From NCBI GenBank assembly GCA_037962975.1, contig CM075676.1, forward strand, positions 46,982,001-47,046,000: 64,000 nucleotides of DNA, written 5' to 3'. Source of the DNA: Clitoria ternatea (lineage: Eukaryota; Streptophyta; Magnoliopsida; Fabales; Fabaceae). Positions 36,981 to 48,788 of this stretch are shown one piece after another. Positions within the stretch are counted from its first letter, which is position 1. Each line of letters begins with the position of its first letter. The notes under the pieces are model-generated. The model did no database searches, had not been told where the DNA came from, and worked only from the letters and a program-made list of their open reading frames with translations. The translations under genes and the position numbers were made by a program.

Positions 36981-38811
36981 CACAACTATCATATTGAATT
37001 GAGTAAGTATCATAAATGACAAAGCCTTAAGCTTCAACATAATCACCATAGACAACTCCATCTTCCCCTTTGTCAATTCCTACTCTTGGCTATGCCTCCA
37101 AACCTGCCCATACAAATCTTCCAACACGGCCACAACATTCGTTAATTGCCAAACCACTGTGAAGTGGAGAAAAAGGAGAATATGAGAGTGAAAATGAAGT
37201 AAAAGAATCTGAAGAGGAAGAAAATACCCTAATTAGAAGAGAGCATGTTGATGAGTTTTTATCATTGGTCACATTTTCTTAGCATCAAAAGGAACAAGTA
37301 AACGAAAGAAAAAAGAACCTATTGAAGCTTCTTGTGGATCAGAGAAAGTGTGTCAAGGTAAGTATAGGTTCAGGGTAAGAGATTAACTTCAAACATTTTT
37401 TATCGGAATTTGAACAAGAAAAGGAAGTGAAGACCAAAACCTTAATGCATTAGTTCCAATCCAAACATGAGATTGATATTTCGATTTCGTTCTAGAATCT
37501 TCTTATTTGAGATGGAAATGAAATTAAGATTTAAATTCAATTATTCAAGAAATAAAGGGTCGGTGTTAATGGTGTAAATGGAGTTTGACGTGTTAACCAA
37601 ACAAAATTAGTTGTGTTTGGAACTTGTTATTGTTGTCATGGTTAATATAAATGGATTAGCATATAAACAGGAAGAAGAAATTGATGTGGGAAAATGGTTG
37701 AATTGAAGCGTGCATGACAACATAGTGAGGGGAGAAGAGTTTTTCTTGGTTGTGAGTGAGAGAAAGGGAAAAGTTGTTGTTTGTGAAGGTGATGAGCTTT
37801 TCATTTTAATTTTGGAAATTTGTGTCATTATTGAAAACTTCTAATAATATTAACCCATTTAAGCTAAAGATTCTTAAAATGTCATTGTTTTGTTTATAGG
37901 GAAGTCTTTCTATCACTTAACATGACACATATATAAACACTAATGTTCACAAAGAGTTTGTAACGTACAAAACCCTAGAAAATTACTCTAGGAAAATAAG
38001 GTTCTTTACTCAATATTCACTTAATTACAAAAAGGAGGCTTCTAGACCATTTATACAATCAACGAGTGGGTCAAAGGAAAGAGCAAAGCAGGGATGGCCC
38101 CGGGTCTAGACCCATAATAATGTGAGGTGTTCGTTTCTTCCCACTATCAAGCGAGAGGATAAATCATCTCTAGATTCTGGGCTAAAAAAAGGTAGAGAGA
38201 AAGGGTGTCCTAAGACCCCTCCTCAACCCGGGGAAACAACTAACATTGTCAAAGATATTATTTCAATCTAACTAAAATGCATTTTTTAGGATCAAAGATA
38301 TTATTGTAATTTATTTACTTCTGATAACTAAACTACAAGAACGTATCTTATCAAACAAGGATTATAAGTTTTTCACCTAATCTAAACATTTAGTACCCAC
38401 GTCACAAACCATCAAAAATGAAAAGTTTAGTGGGCAAGACTAGATATTATTATGGATGTAAATGGCCAAATTGAAAATTTAAATAAAGAATCTCGATTCA
38501 ACAATACGTATAACATTATGGTTTTTCCGTGTATTAGGAAATATGTTAGGAAATAAAAAAAGTAAAAAAAATTAAAATTAACATGAATGTTACTCCCTTA
38601 GGATTTTAGGATAAATGTAACATAATTTTCAATAAATTTTCTTACTTTTTTATCCTTAATATATGACTAAGACTAACTTTGAAAAATAGATAATATTATA
38701 TTGTGACTTGTGAGTATATTTTCGTCTTTTCCTTCTCTTCAGAGAACGAGCCTAAGTTCACCATATGGGTAGTCTTAGACTTATATATATAAGAAAAACA
38801 AAAAGTCAAGT
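36981..38811. other. Intergenic DNA upstream of the tRNA, no gene seen
   Basis: Short frames on both strands lack recognisable motifs. GA-rich tracts at 37140-37360 and 37660-37800 explain several of them. I cannot exclude a small unrecognised exon. Confidence 0.4.
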
Positions 38812-38884
38812 GGGGATGTAGCTCAGATGGTAGAGCGCTCGCTTAGCATGCGAGAGGTACGGGGATCGATACCCCGCATCTCCA
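38812..38884 (+). tRNA. tRNA-Ala (anticodon AGC)
   Basis: A complete 73-nt cloverleaf without an intron. The acceptor arms are GGGGATG (38812-38818) and CATCTCC (38877-38883) with one G-U pair; A38884 is the discriminator base. The D arm contains GCTCAGATGGTAGAGC, the internal A box. The anticodon AGC lies at 38845-38847 in a seven-base TTAGCAT loop, and GGGGATCGATACCCC forms the T arm and B box. It is a nuclear cytosolic type and looks functional. Confidence 0.97.
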
Positions 38885-38886
38885 TG

Positions 38887-38890
38887 TTTT
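38887..38890 (+). terminator. Pol III terminator
   Basis: The first TTTT after the tRNA lies 3 nt past the discriminator. A longer T9 run at 38898-38906 gives a backup stop. Confidence 0.75.
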
Positions 38891-39037
38891 ATTTGCATTT
38901 TTTTTTCACATAAACCATCTACCCAGTCTCTCGCCCTCCACTCTCCTATTACTTGTACTGTGTAAGTTGTGTTCGTCACTGGTTATAACTTACACGTTGT
39001 GCTTCTCCTCCTTGATGATTCATGAAAGAGACCCTCA

Positions 39038-41140
39038 ATGCCACTAAAAAACACAACAACCCTTCTTCTTCACATGGCTCCTTACACCACTCTCCCACTC
39101 CCTTCTCTACAATGTGGAACCTTGCTCCAGTCACTCACCAACTCCAAATCATTCTCACAAGCCCAACAACTCCATGCCCACGCCATCACTTGCGGCACTC
39201 TCCTCCAAAACACCTACCTTTACACCAAGCTCTCTGCTTGCTACGCTGCCTGTGGCCACATGCCTCAAGCCCAACTCATATTCGACCAAATCCTGCTGAA
39301 GAATTCATTTTTATGGAATTCCATGATCAGGGGTTATGCTTGTAATGGGTTTCCGTTAAAGTCCCTTGTTATGTACCGTGAAATGTTGAATTTTGGACAA
39401 AAGCCTGATAATTTCACCTACCCTTTTGTTCTCAAGGCTTGTGGCGACCTTTTAATTCGTGGAATTGGTAGAAAGGTTCATGCTTTGGTGCTCGTTGGTG
39501 GGTTTGAGTCGAATATTCATGTGGTCAATTCTCTACTTTCGATGTACTCCAAGTTTGGTGACTTGGCGATTGTGAGGTTGCTGTTTGATAAAATGTCTGT
39601 GAGAGATTTAACTTCTTGGAACACTGTTATATCTGGGTATGTGAAGAATGGTGAGCCGGAGGATGCTTTTTTGGTTTTTGATCACATGAGAAGGGCCGGT
39701 GGTATTGGAGATGGAACCACCTTGCTTGCCCTCCTCTCTGCGTGTGGTGATCTTATGGATTTAAAGATGGGTAAGGCAATTCATGGTTATGCTGTTAGGA
39801 ATGTGGGTAAAGTGTGTAATGAGTTTCTGATGAATTCCTTGATTGACATGTATTGCAATTGTGATTCCATATCTGATGCTAGGAAGCTGTTTGAAGAGTT
39901 GAAATTGAGGGATGCTGTGTCATGGAATTCATTGATTTCTGGTTATGAAAAGTGTGGGGATGCTTTTAAGGTTCTTGAACTTTTCAGTCAAATGTTTGTA
40001 GGAGGTGCAATTCCTGATGAAGTGACTGTTATTTCAGTGCTCAGGGCTTGCAATCAAATCTCGGCCTCACGCTTAGGCTCATCAGTTCACTCATTTATTG
40101 TTAAAAGAGGTCATAAAGTGAATACTGCTGTGGGAACTGCCCTTGTTAGCATGTATGCTAACTGTGGAAGTTTACTTTGTGCACATCGAACTTTTGATGA
40201 GATTCTTGAAAAAAATTTGGCTTCTTGGACAGTTATGGTTACAGGATTTGGAATTCATGGTAGGGGAAGAGAGGCCATTGCCATGTTTTATGAAATGCTT
40301 GGTAAAAATATTACTCCAGATGAGGGCATTTTCATTTCAGTTTTATCAGCTTGTAGCCATTCCGGATTAGTGGGTGAGGGTAAAGAAATTTTCTATAGCA
40401 TGGCCAGAGACTATAATGTGGAACCTGGACCCACTCATTATTCATGTTTAGTGGATCTACTTGGCAGAGCAGGGTATTTAGATGAAGCGCATGCTGTTAT
40501 AGACAATATGAAATTGAAACCTAATGCGGATGTATGGACTGCTCTTCTTTCTGCTTGCAGATTACATCGAAATGTCAAGTTAGCAGAGATCTCAGCCCAG
40601 AAGCTTTTTGAAATGAATCCAAATGGAATGAGCGGCTACGTTTGCCTTTCCAACATCTATGCTGCCGAGAGACGGTGGAAGGATGTTGAAAGAGTGAGGG
40701 CGTTGGTGAAGAAAAGGAGATTGAGGAAAACACCTAGTTACAGTTTTGTTGAGCTAAACAAGACGGTTCATCAATTTTTTGTTGGAGATACCTCTCACCA
40801 ACAGTCAGACGATATTTATGCGAAATCAAAACACTTGAATGAGCAGCTCAAGAAGGCTGGTTACAAGCCTGACACCAGTTCTGTTCTCTATGATGTTGAG
40901 GAAGAAATAAAGGAGAAGATGCTGTGGGATCATAGTGAGAGGTTGGCACTTGCTTTTGCACTTATTAACACTGGTCCAGGAACCACAATTAGAATAACCA
41001 AGAATCTTCGTGTGTGTGGAGATTGCCACACGGTAATAAAAATGATTTCTAAGCTCACGAGTCGAGAGATTATCATGCGAGATATTTCTAGGTTTCACCA
41101 TTTTAGAGATGGTTTATGCTCATGTGGTGGATATTGGTGA
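39038..41140 (+). CDS. DYW-class pentatricopeptide repeat protein, 700 aa, intronless
   Basis: PLS-class PPR proteins bind specific RNA sites in mitochondria or chloroplasts, and DYW members usually direct C-to-U editing there. The N-terminus is rich in Thr/Ser/Leu with few acids and could be a targeting peptide. About a dozen PPR motifs fill residues about 45-505 (for example SWNTVISGYVKNGEPEDAF, SWNSLISGYEKCGDAF). E and E+ regions follow (about 510-605), then the DYW deaminase domain. Its HSE motif is H632-E634 and its metal cysteines are C660 and C663 in CGDC. The last three residues are GYW instead of DYW. The start at 39038 is chosen; Met13 is equally plausible. The editing target is unknown. 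Confidence 0.94.
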   Translation: MPLKNTTTLLLHMAPYTTLPLPSLQCGTLLQSLTNSKSFSQAQQLHAHAITCGTLLQNTYLYTKLSACYAACGHMPQAQLIFDQILLKNSFLWNSMIRGYACNGFPLKSLVMYREMLNFGQKPDNFTYPFVLKACGDLLIRGIGRKVHALVLVGGFESNIHVVNSLLSMYSKFGDLAIVRLLFDKMSVRDLTSWNTVISGYVKNGEPEDAFLVFDHMRRAGGIGDGTTLLALLSACGDLMDLKMGKAIHGYAVRNVGKVCNEFLMNSLIDMYCNCDSISDARKLFEELKLRDAVSWNSLISGYEKCGDAFKVLELFSQMFVGGAIPDEVTVISVLRACNQISASRLGSSVHSFIVKRGHKVNTAVGTALVSMYANCGSLLCAHRTFDEILEKNLASWTVMVTGFGIHGRGREAIAMFYEMLGKNITPDEGIFISVLSACSHSGLVGEGKEIFYSMARDYNVEPGPTHYSCLVDLLGRAGYLDEAHAVIDNMKLKPNADVWTALLSACRLHRNVKLAEISAQKLFEMNPNGMSGYVCLSNIYAAERRWKDVERVRALVKKRRLRKTPSYSFVELNKTVHQFFVGDTSHQQSDDIYAKSKHLNEQLKKAGYKPDTSSVLYDVEEEIKEKMLWDHSERLALAFALINTGPGTTIRITKNLRVCGDCHTVIKMISKLTSREIIMRDISRFHHFRDGLCSCGGYW

Positions 41141-42057
41141 GTCGGTGGAAATTTGATGAAGTAGCATACTAAGTTCAAAATGATGAAAATACAAGCTTAT
41201 TGGTTGATGGAGTATTAGGAGATGCTTTCTCATTTATATGAGAAGCCCTTATTTAACAGGACATGCACACAAGAAGTCAAATCCCTCCTGTCTGTTGTAT
41301 CTAGCTTTGCCAGATGCTCATTCGACCAGACACCATGCCTTAACATACTCATCGTTTTGTCTCGAGCTCAAATAGATGGATAAAATATATTCATGTACTA
41401 TATTGTTTTCCAGATGTGTTTCTTTGTGCATCACCACATCCTAATAACCACCACCAAGTAAGTACTGTAGCACTTGTTATTTTGCTTTTCAATGTGTTAC
41501 TTTTCTTTTTATGCCTCATTCTATTTTATTAGAAAATAAATATGGTGACATTTTTTGTAATTATTTGTGTAAATAGAAAATGAAAATAGGAAAACATTAC
41601 AAACCAGATGCATTCTAAGTATAGTACCCGAATATGTGACAACTGAGATAATAAGACAAGGGTGGAAGGATTTTGGAGTACAGCAGACATATTAGAAAGA
41701 AAAGAGGAGAGAAACAGGAAGAATGGTATACGGTTACAGAATAGTGCGAAGAGAAAACTACAATAAGACAGCGAAACATTTGAACAAAATGTAGCTATAA
41801 AATTCAAGTATATAGGATATGGAATCAAACACATACAAAGAATTGTTACTGACCATGAATAAACCATGCTGACTATACTTCCATGATCTTGCAGGTCAAA
41901 ATCAATTTGTCCTGCATTGACCAACCCAGAAATTTTTACCTGATGGTGTTCTTTAAACCAAAATCCATGTATACCAAAAATGTTTTTCTTAAAGGTGTTC
42001 TCAAGGTCACAAATTTGATGGGATAGCTTTGAAATGTAGTAATAATGAGATTAAAGG
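41141..42057. other. PPR 3' flank, no further gene
   Basis: This holds the likely PPR 3' UTR and AT-rich spacer. A 131-codon minus-strand frame (41529-41924) is hydrophobic by composition and has no recognisable domain, so I do not call it. Confidence 0.45.
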
Positions 42058-42177
42058 TGTTAAAAGTCCCACATTGACTAGAGATATGACCAATGAAAAG
42101 TATATAAGGTGGAGGGTAATCCTCATCCTATGAGCTAACTTTTAGGATTGAGTTAGGCCCAATATCCAAATTTAAGA

Positions 42178-42189
42178 TGGTATCAGAGC
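42178..42189 (+). other. TRIM primer binding site
   Basis: TGGTATCAGAGC follows the first terminal repeat without a gap, complementary to tRNA-Met. Confidence 0.88.
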
Positions 42190-42220
42190 CTATCCTAGAT
42201 CCGTTGTTAGGTCACTCATG

Positions 42221-42375
42221 TTGTCCACACTCCATTCCTGAGTGTGGGGGTGTTCTATAAGCCCCACGGGCCACCCTATTCATCCACATTCCATTCCTGA
42301 GCGCGAAGGGGTGTGTTAATAAGTCCCATGGACCACCCGTATTCATACACGCTCCATTCCTGAATGTGAGAGGTG
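42221..42375 (+). repeat. Tandem repeat inside the TRIM
   Basis: Three imperfect units of about 60 bp start with CCACACTCCATTCCTGAG-like sequence near 42223, 42284 and 42346. The last unit is cut short where the second terminal repeat begins. Confidence 0.8.
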
Positions 42376-42495
42376 TGTTAAAAGTCTTACATTGACTAGA
42401 GATATGGTCAATCAAAAGTATATAAGGTGGAGGGTAATCCTCATCCTATGAGCTAACTTTTAGGATTGAGTTAGGCTCAATATCCAAATTTAAGA

Positions 42496-43181
42496 AAAAG
42501 TATTTTAAGAAAGTACATTAAATATTCGACAATGATAAAGGGAATAGTATATCCTTAATAAGCTTAACAAGTTTTATAATGCAAAAGAAGCATTGGTAAT
42601 ATGTCATACATTTTAGGCTTGCCTTTAATTAGAGATCCTTCTAAAGAAGTAAATTATTCATGTGCTCTAAGATATTTATTCTTCCCACATGTGCAGTATT
42701 TCACTGTTTCTAAATCTCTTTTGCTTTTGAGAGCTAATTTGTGATTGGATTTTTTACCCCCTTCACAAGGTACTTGTGGTATACTTTACAGTTATTTGGG
42801 CCATATTTTTTTTAAAAGATTAAGAATTTATTGTCACTTCATTTAATTCTCTTAACACTCGACCACACTTAGGTGATAAGGGTACAAGATTATAGACTGC
42901 TTTAAGTTGATTCTCAAAATATGCAATGCGAGCATGTTTCATTATTTTAGAGACGGAGATCTTCATGTTTTGATAATCAGAGTTGATGGAAGTTCGATAG
43001 AGTAGTTTATTTAATTCATGTATAGAAAAACACACATAAAAGTACACAAGTAGAGATGTCTAGATTCATTATGGCATTATTATTAGCATCACAGATGTGG
43101 ATGCTTTATTTATATCCCATACGGTAGATATAATTTCCAGCAGATTTTTTATTTACTTAAGTCTTAACTCAAGTTGGGAAA
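42496..43181. other. Beta-amylase 3' flank, no gene seen
   Basis: AT-rich spacer that should contain the beta-amylase 3' UTR on the minus strand. No recognisable coding sequence. Confidence 0.45.
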
Positions 43182-45890
43182 TCAACCATCAACTTTCATG
43201 TCTGTCTCTGAAAGCCAGGGGAATGGTGGTATTGGTTTAGTCGCTTCAAGAAGAACCTCGATGGGAATCTTTGGTCCGGATGGCTTCAGTGGTGTAATGG
43301 CGTGATTGTACTTTTGAGGCTCTGCACAGTAATCCTGCAATTTGATAATTTAGGATTAGAAGGCAACAAGGTAATATGTAATTGAAGAAAGTTAAAAATA
43401 TTAAGTGCATGTATAACTGCTCACCTGATCTGCATGCATCTTTTGCACAAATTTTTTGAATATATCAAAATTTGATTGTTGCAGTAATTCATCCGATAGA
43501 CGAAGGTATGTTACTCCAAACATACAGTGTTTTGGAGGGCCATTTTGGTTGACACCTTGTGGTCTCGCATTCAGTATGATTTGGTTGTAAGCTGTGGCAT
43601 CATACCTTGACAGTGCATTTTCTCCAGCAACTGGGATGTTTTCTCTCCAACCTCCACTCAATACCTGTGCATACCATCATATTTAACCACTATGATACAA
43701 AATCTACACTCGGCATCATCTTTAAAAAACAGAAGCAAGTGTTAAACCGAAATTTGCAATGCATTACCTGCTGAACCAGTTCCTGTGGTGCACTTTTGGC
43801 ATCTGAGCTTTGCTCTGAGTCCCTCATCTCAAGGCATGTAAAGTTCAAAATGGCATGATGACGGGTCAGCATTCTTGCAATGGGACGATATCCATCTCTG
43901 TCATTGAGGTTGTAATATCCAGCAGTAAGCTCAGCGGCATGATTTTCAGCTCTATACCACCAATGGATTCCAGAGACCTGTTATGATAGACTTGGAGGTT
44001 AATCATTTGGTGGAAAATGGAGGGGGCTATTAAATGTGTTATGAAATTTACTTTGATTGCTAATTTGACTTTAGTGCCCTGGAAAGCTTTGTTGGCTTCA
44101 TATAGGATTTGATCACCATGATTCAACAATTTGTTAGAATACCAAGTTAAGAAGAATTTCCCTTTCTCAGTGACATATGTGCCATTAGATTTGAAGAATC
44201 CAGTAGCGTCCGGGACATCATTGTACTCTCCTGCATCATCTGGCACGTCCCATTCAGGATGACCAGCCTTTGTGGCAGCTGCTTTGAAATCTGCCTTCAG
44301 ATATTTGTCATAGCACTGCAGAATTTCATATTTATGTTTTTTAGGCTAAAATCCCAGTTTAGGTCACAAACAAACAATTTTGTATGAAAGCTGAGACCAA
44401 ACTCACCTGGAATTCTCCAATACCAGGAAATACCCAACCTTGACTTTGTGGATAAGAAGGGTATCTGAGCTCTCCCGCTGGGCCAAGTCCAACTTCAATG
44501 TCTACAAAAAGCCCAGATTCTAAAAAATCCGACATGCTTTCTCTGAAACTCTTCAAGTAGTCACTGTATATCTGTGTACAGCAACAAACATGCCGTAATA
44601 CTGAGATCACTGTTCCCATAGCCACATTTAGAAGCTGTCTTCAATATATGTCTAGCTTATTACACTGAATTATTAATCTACGAATTGAACTGAACCAAAC
44701 AGCTTGAATTTGCTTCTTTGCTTTATTATATGATACTGAATCTGTTTCTGTCTTATCATGTGATTCTGTACTTCCTATACATGTGATATTGATGAAAGTA
44801 GGATTAAGTAACAAGGCTGATCAGTTAGCATCTCTTGTTTTTTAGGATGTTAATTATAATACTATGCTTCAAAATATTAAGTCATGTTTTGGTTGTGAAA
44901 ACTGGATTACCAAGCAGATGTAGTCAGTATCTGTTTGTATCATGCATTTATGCTAGTCAAATCTTCGGATGATATGTCCACCTAGTATCTATAGTTGCAG
45001 CATGTTTTCTTTTTTTTGTTCACCATGGGCATCTTTTTTCACAAGTAATCTTGCTTGGAGCTTAATCAAATTGATAGTTGCTTTTCAAATCTACAGATGA
45101 TACATTCATTAAGTACCCAACAATTGCAGCATGAGCTTTTTTCTTGTTAACCAGGAGTTAATCATGCTCATAGCTTAATCGTATCAATAGTTGCTAGTCA
45201 AATCTACATATGATATGTTCATTAAGTATATTGCAGCAAGAATGCTATTTATGCGTAAGTTAGAATGGACTCAAGTTAACCTGAATGGCTGTTCTTCCAT
45301 GGAAGATAGGCTCATTGTCTACACCGAGTGTTAGATATTCCTTATTCCTGGTACCTGGACGGTTGGTGTAGAAGATATCAGGATCTGATTCTCCAATGTC
45401 TAGTACCCATTTGGGAATTGGGATGGTAACAACATCTCCTACATTGCCTCCACATTGATGGAATGACATGATGGCTTGCAGTTTCAAGCCAACACCTTGA
45501 ACCACTTGAAACAAGCTTCTATATGCACTCCAATCATATTTCTTAGGACCCTTAAGTTCTATGATCCCCCACCACACATCAACCATCACCCCATCAACAC
45601 CTGCTGCACGTAGCTTCAAGAGCTGTTCTTTAAGCCTATCTGGTTCTTCAAACACATTGTCAACAGTAACAACTCCAAGCTAAAGTAGTTTGAAAGGGGG
45701 AAAAAAACAACAAAACAAGTTAGCATGTGTTTGTAATTCATGGTGGTTATTTGTTTATTTTTAAAATGCTTTACGTTGATGTACATAAAGTGGTAAGCTT
45801 AGAAAGACACGAGTTAGGTGCATGACTTACTGGGAGCATTACATAAACTGGAACATAGTTTAGTAACATGTTTGCGTCGGAACTGCCCAT
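43182..45890 (-). CDS. BMY1: Beta-amylase, seven exons, 496 aa
   Basis: The enzyme (EC 3.2.1.2) releases beta-maltose from non-reducing ends of starch. Exons (minus): 45890-45831, 45679-45281, 44571-44407, 44315-44052, 43977-43768, 43664-43425, 43334-43182. All splice sites are GT-AG and all junctions are phase 0; the total is 1491 bp. The 496 residues equal the soybean seed enzyme in length. The catalytic acid is E187 in PAGELRYP and the base E381 in VAGENAL. The flexible loop is GGNVGDVV and the inner loop FTCLE (T343). There is no transit peptide; the start MGSSDANMLLNYVPVYVMLP fits the cytosolic/vacuolar seed type rather than the plastid type. A TATA box lies about 105 bp upstream. The protein looks fully functional. 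Confidence 0.97.
44949..45243. repeat. Imperfect tandem repeat in beta-amylase intron 2
   Basis: Three degenerate units start near 44950, 45074 and 45191 and share TCAAATCTACAGATGATA-like, CATTAAGTA-like and TTGCAGCA motifs. All lie within intron 2 (44572-45280). Confidence 0.75.
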
Positions 45891-45992
45891 GTTTTTTTAA
45901 TGAAACTGTTAAGAGAGTTGCAACTTGCAATGAAAACAAGGGGATGCTACGTATATGTGGTTGCCCGTTGGAAGCCTCGATACAAGAGGGCC

Positions 45993-45999
45993 TTTTATA
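45993..45999 (-). promoter_or_regulatory. TATA box of the beta-amylase gene
   Basis: The minus strand reads TATAAAA about 103 bp upstream of the ATG, a normal spacing for a plant promoter with a leader of about 70 bases. Confidence 0.7.
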
Positions 46000-47190
46000 G
46001 AAGAAAGCAGAGAATATTTGAACAGCAAAAAATAGAGAGAAAAATAATAAAGTGATAGAAAACTTAATAAAGTAATGAAAAATAATAAAGTGATAGAAAT
46101 CTTGCTGTTGACAGCAGCATCCTTTTGTTTTGGTAAATGATAGCAGCATCTTTTCACCCGGGAGAATGACAGGTGTATGACACTGGGCCTACGAGATATT
46201 ATGGCTAGCCCACTATCATGGGGTGATGATTTTCTAGGATTTTTTTTCTTTTAAAAAAAGACATAATAAACATGAAAATATAAGTTTCTCAAGCTAAGAT
46301 TTCTTGAAAAAAATCCTTCTATCAAATATCCCGGGGATATAATCCAGAAGTTCATTACCGGGTCGCATGCAAATTTCAAAGAAAAAAAGGTAAACGAAAA
46401 AGGATGTTAAAATATATTTAATATGCTAAAAACCTTTTTTTGGAATATTATTATGGTTAAATCTTTTCACTCGGTTGAGAAACTAAATTCTCACCTCTCA
46501 TTTGGAAAGTTTTGCTGAGAAATTTTATAGAACATGACTTGCTAACGGCTTTGATATTTTAATGTCCATACTTTTATTACAGAGCATCTGGCTGGCTTTG
46601 TAACGGCCCACACATTATCATTCCTATCAAGCCCCCACTCAAAATTGGTATTAACAACATCTAGTATTAGGTAGAAGTTAAGAAACACACTAGGAGCATA
46701 CCAGTTTTGTTAGGAATGTCTTAGGAATGTCTGCATATGGGTCAATTTTTTCAAAACTTAACGGAAAAGGTGCTAACATAAGTTACATTGGAAAATAACC
46801 ACCACCCAAGTTTAAAAATATTACTAATTTACTACAATATTAAGGTAGGTTTAGCAACTCTAATGCTTGAGTTCTGATATTGGATATCATATCAACTTAG
46901 GTGTCAGAATGTCTTTGCAAATGACATCTTATTTCACCTCACAAGGCAAGATATTGACCGTGTTGTATGGAGTAGCATCAAGACCTTGAGATTCTCACTA
47001 AACTCAATGATACAATACTAGATTTTCACTAGACTAGTATAAGATCAATAAAACATAAACATAGTATGTACCAATACTAGAAAGTTTATCCTTCCATTCC
47101 AAACATATCACACAACTAAAAAAAACTTTATTATAAATGTGAGTTTTCTTGATATGTTTTTGAAGCTCACGAAACATATAAATATAAGAT
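46000..47190. other. Beta-amylase upstream region and spacer
   Basis: Tandem copies of AATAATAAAGTGATAGAAA-like sequence lie at about 46040-46100, just upstream of the TATA box. The rest is AT-rich with no recognisable gene. Confidence 0.5.
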
Positions 47191-48686
47191 TTTGATGAGT
47201 TTTAAGGTGGTCCTGAAGAAGGCAGTATATTGATGGGCCTCGTATTTATTTATCAAAAGTACTAGGAGCATCGGTGATTTTGAATGATGATTTAAATTAC
47301 AGTGGGACAAAAGGAATCAAGCAGAGGCAAAACCACCAACTAGTTATACTCATGAAAAAATGTATGCAATATGTATATGTTAAAATCAAGTCTGAATTCA
47401 AGACTAAGAAGTCTGAACCTCTGGGATTCGTTAATAATATCCATCAAGACTCTTAGTTAAAATAAAGTCTGTACGTATGTTTTGTTTAACTATTCTGATT
47501 AATGTGACAGGAAAATCTGTAATGCTCTAGTAGTAAGAAACAGGGGAGTCCAAAAACTCAAAATCACTCCTGAAGTAAAGAATTTGTACTCATCAGAGGC
47601 TTCAAAAGCTTGATTAAAGCTACAGACCCTAGGGTGATCACTCCTTTTCCCTTCTAAAGGCATTTGAAAAGAGTCTTTCCTTTTTGAATTAGGGACTTCA
47701 AGAACTTTCATATATCAATTGTGTCTATCATCAAAAAGGAAATAAACAAAAAAGTTAAAGGACTGCTCGCATCAATCAAGGAAACTGCTCCGCATATATC
47801 AAAAATGGCTATAGAGATGTACCTGATTGCTTAAAATGGATAAGCAAAAAGACACCTTTGATAAAGACTATCGAGGAAAACCATTTTTTGGTATATATCT
47901 CTGAAGCGTGACAAATTCAGGCCCAGTAAATGCTCATTTATCATGTCCTTGAAAAGATCAACAGATCCATTCCCATTAGTAGCTGAATCAACTGTTATCT
48001 CAAGAGGGTCTATAAATACAAGAGAATTTCAAAACATAAAGTTTGATGCATTGAATACTCTCTGATCTCTTACAAGAACCAAAAAGTCTAAAAGGCTTTC
48101 TCTATAAAAAGTTTCTAAGTTTCTAAGTTCTTGTATCTCCTACGTAAGTCTTCTTTGTAGTCCCGCTTCTAGCAGACCTTGATTTATCATAATCTGTAAC
48201 TTAGTGTACTTGTCTTTATTCTTCATATCTTTGTACGCCGAGTTATCTGTTGTAACACCAAAACTCTTATCACCCATCTCTGTGTATTGTGTTTGGTGTT
48301 TTTCACTAACTTGTAGTATAAGTGGGAAACACTTTATGGCCTGAAGCGGCTTTTGAAAGAATACTTGGGTGTTTTGAGCCAGGAGTGGCTTGTTGAAACA
48401 ATACTTGGGTTTAAGCCAGAAGTGGTTGGAGTCAAGAATACTTGTAGCACTGGTTTGGTGATGTATTTGTAAAAGGAGTTTTTACAATAGTGAAAATCCT
48501 TCAAGTCTGAAGGTACTGGACGTAGCTTCTACTTTAGAAGTGAACCAGTATAAATCTATTGTGTGATTCTCTCTTAACTCTCAGGGTCTGTTTGAAAATA
48601 TTAACTGTTCAGAGTCTGTAAAAATGAGTAAAAGTGAGTTAAGACTTATTCAACCCCTTTTCTAAGTCTGACTTTGAACCATCAAT

Positions 48687-48698
48687 TGGTATCAGAGC
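48687..48698 (+). other. Copia primer binding site
   Basis: TGGTATCAGAGC directly follows the LTR end (ACCATCA), complementary to tRNA-Met. Confidence 0.88.
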
Positions 48699-48788
48699 TT
48701 GTCCTTTCGGGTTGATTACTTCTTCGAGTAAAAAGGATCAAGATCCACGGTTGCATCTCAAGATTAGCTTATTGCTAAAGGCTCTTCC

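Larger units (their letters stand above)
42058..42495 (+). mobile_element. TRIM (terminal-repeat retrotransposon in miniature)
   Basis: Direct repeats of 120 bp (42058-42177 and 42376-42495) both begin TGTTAAAAGTC and include ATTGACTAGAGATATG, TATATAAGGTGGAGGG and GGATTGAGTTAGG. The first is followed at once by a primer binding site. The inner 198 bp has no coding capacity. Flanks AAAGG and AAAAG resemble a 5-bp target duplication with one mismatch. The small size and structure fit a TRIM, which moves using enzymes of other retrotransposons. Confidence 0.88.

Noticed and set aside
41529..41924. 131-codon hydrophobic minus-strand frame
   Set aside because: AT-rich composition, no domain, no splice or promoter context; likely chance.
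42212..42415. 67-codon frame with repeated NGMWMN-like words
   Set aside because: The repetition comes from the tandem units inside the TRIM, not from a gene.
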